Assembly: GCF_001056295.1 (NCBI RefSeq)
Contig: NZ_JVMD01000020.1
Span: 62,001 to 126,000, forward strand
Direction: 5' to 3'
DNA: 64,000 bases
Origin: Corynebacterium halotolerans
GTDB taxonomy: Bacteria; Actinomycetota; Actinomycetes; Mycobacteriales; Mycobacteriaceae
Part shown: positions 63,441-64,000 of the stretch, piece by piece
How the letters are laid out: every line of letters starts with the position of its first letter
Position numbering within the stretch: position 1 is the first letter of the stretch
Position numbers and translations under genes: made by a program
The notes under the pieces: generated by a model
Told to the model about the DNA's origin: nothing
The model's input: the letters and a program-made list of their open reading frames with translations, nothing else
The model's database searches: none

Positions 63441-64000
63441 TCAGACGCCGGCGGCGCCGCGGGTGCACTGCCCGGCGGGCAGGAACTCCACCCGAACGTC
63501 GCTCGCCCGGGGCACATGGGCGCGGACCGATTCGATGATGTCGGCGCGCATGGCGGTGGCGGCGGCCATCGGCATCTCAGGGTCCACGGCCACGCTGACG
63601 TCCACCAACAGCCGATGCCCCGACCAGCGCAGCCTCGGCGGATGGGCGATCCGGGCGGCATCGACGTGATCGGCGATGGCGTGGACGGTGGCGTCGTAAA
63701 GCGAAGGATCCACGCCATCGAGCAGCCGACCGCCGATGTCGCGCGCGGTGCCCACCAGCAGGACGGCGATCATGGCGGTGATCAGGAGACCGACGATGGG
63801 GTCCGCAAGCGGGAAGCCCGCGAGCACGCCGACCGCGCCGACGACGACCGCCAGCGACGTCAGCCCATCCGTGCGGGCGTGGACGCCATCGGCGACGAGC
63901 GCCGCCGACCCGATGCGGCGGCCGATGCGGATGCGGTAGGCCGCGACGACCTCATTGCCGATCGCGCCGACGATGCCCGCGGCGAGCACCCACCCGACGT
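63441..64000 (-). CDS. Cation diffusion facilitator (CDF) family transporter, C-terminal part
   Basis: The last ~186 residues of a CDF metal/proton antiporter; the 5' part is beyond the right edge. The metal-site helix VADGVHARTDGLTSLAVV contains the HxxxD pair typical of CDF helix 5. Two further helices and the C-terminal cytoplasmic ferredoxin-like domain (HPPRLRWSGHRLLVDVSVAVDPEM) follow. Such proteins export Zn2+, Co2+, Fe2+ or Mn2+. The metal cannot be assigned from this part. It converges with odhA. Confidence 0.85.
   Translation of the reverse strand, partial: VGWVLAAGIVGAIGNEVVAAYRIRIGRRIGSAALVADGVHARTDGLTSLAVVVGAVGVLAGFPLADPIVGLLITAMIAVLLVGTARDIGGRLLDGVDPSLYDATVHAIADHVDAARIAHPPRLRWSGHRLLVDVSVAVDPEMPMAAATAMRADIIESVRAHVPRASDVRVEFLPAGQCTRGAAGV

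Noticed and set aside
57202..63468. A 2088-codon open frame antisense to the ABC exporter and odhA
   Set aside because: It mirrors the GC-skewed third positions of the two real genes, crosses their boundary, shows only Asp/Ala/Val/Arg-rich low-complexity sequence and no domain.

Overview
The window is about 70% GC, gene-dense chromosomal DNA from an actinobacterium. It most likely comes from Corynebacterium or a close relative. The evidence is a fused E2-E1 2-oxoglutarate dehydrogenase (odhA/kgd type), an insert-bearing actinobacterial Rho, the adjacent argS-lysA and hom-thrB pairs, a CosR/YceI-like divergent MarR locus, a DtxR-like iron box, a mycobacterial/corynebacterial-type LexA box and many leaderless TANNNT promoters. 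No rRNA, CRISPR array or transposase gene was found. One tRNA (Arg, anticodon CCG) is present.

Layout. 1-8.2 kb: the 5' part of rho, an acyl-CoA-synthetase-like ligase, then the amino-acid block thrB-hom-lysA-argS read leftwards. 8.2-11.5 kb: a lutABC L-lactate oxidation operon with ATGA overlaps, ending in a terminator shared with the tRNA. 11.6-13.8 kb: a small PspC protein and two paralogous MarR regulators, one divergent from a YceI lipocalin-like gene. 14-22.4 kb: an SbcCD-type nuclease pair and a SWIM/SNF2 pair, all leftward. 22.4-25.7 kb: an iron-siderophore-type ABC importer behind a DtxR-like site. 26-33.2 kb: proline transporter putP, a secreted HNH-type nuclease, a small membrane protein and the bifunctional putA. 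33.7-38.7 kb: two tandem secreted paralogs and a MacAB-like adaptor/ATPase/permease operon. 38.8-45.2 kb: a DEAD-box RNA helicase with a long acidic N-terminus and an RGG tail, a 1-kb non-coding tract of tandem repeats, an MFS transporter and a membrane dipeptidase.

45.2-51.6 kb is the most accessory-looking part. A MutT-like Nudix gene and a PLD-nuclease/SF2-helicase/DUF3427 gene form a visibly lower-GC two-gene operon that I read as a candidate defence module. It is followed by an unknown gene behind a LexA-like SOS box, an ADP-ribosylglycohydrolase, and a divergent TetR/membrane-protein pair. 51.8-64 kb: an acidic-tailed unknown, a FhuF-like 2Fe-2S reductase, an unknown gene joined to a fused asymmetric ABC exporter, odhA, and the 3' part of a cation-diffusion-facilitator gene.

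The most unexpected global signal is a short dispersed motif, GCTTNNCGACG. I counted 29 copies by eye, on both strands, in genes and between them, sometimes as inverted pairs or beside terminator-like hairpins. It is absent from the low-GC helicase island. Several structured non-coding repeats (13.86, 41.86-42.48, 51.66 and 63.28 kb) are also unexplained by genes.
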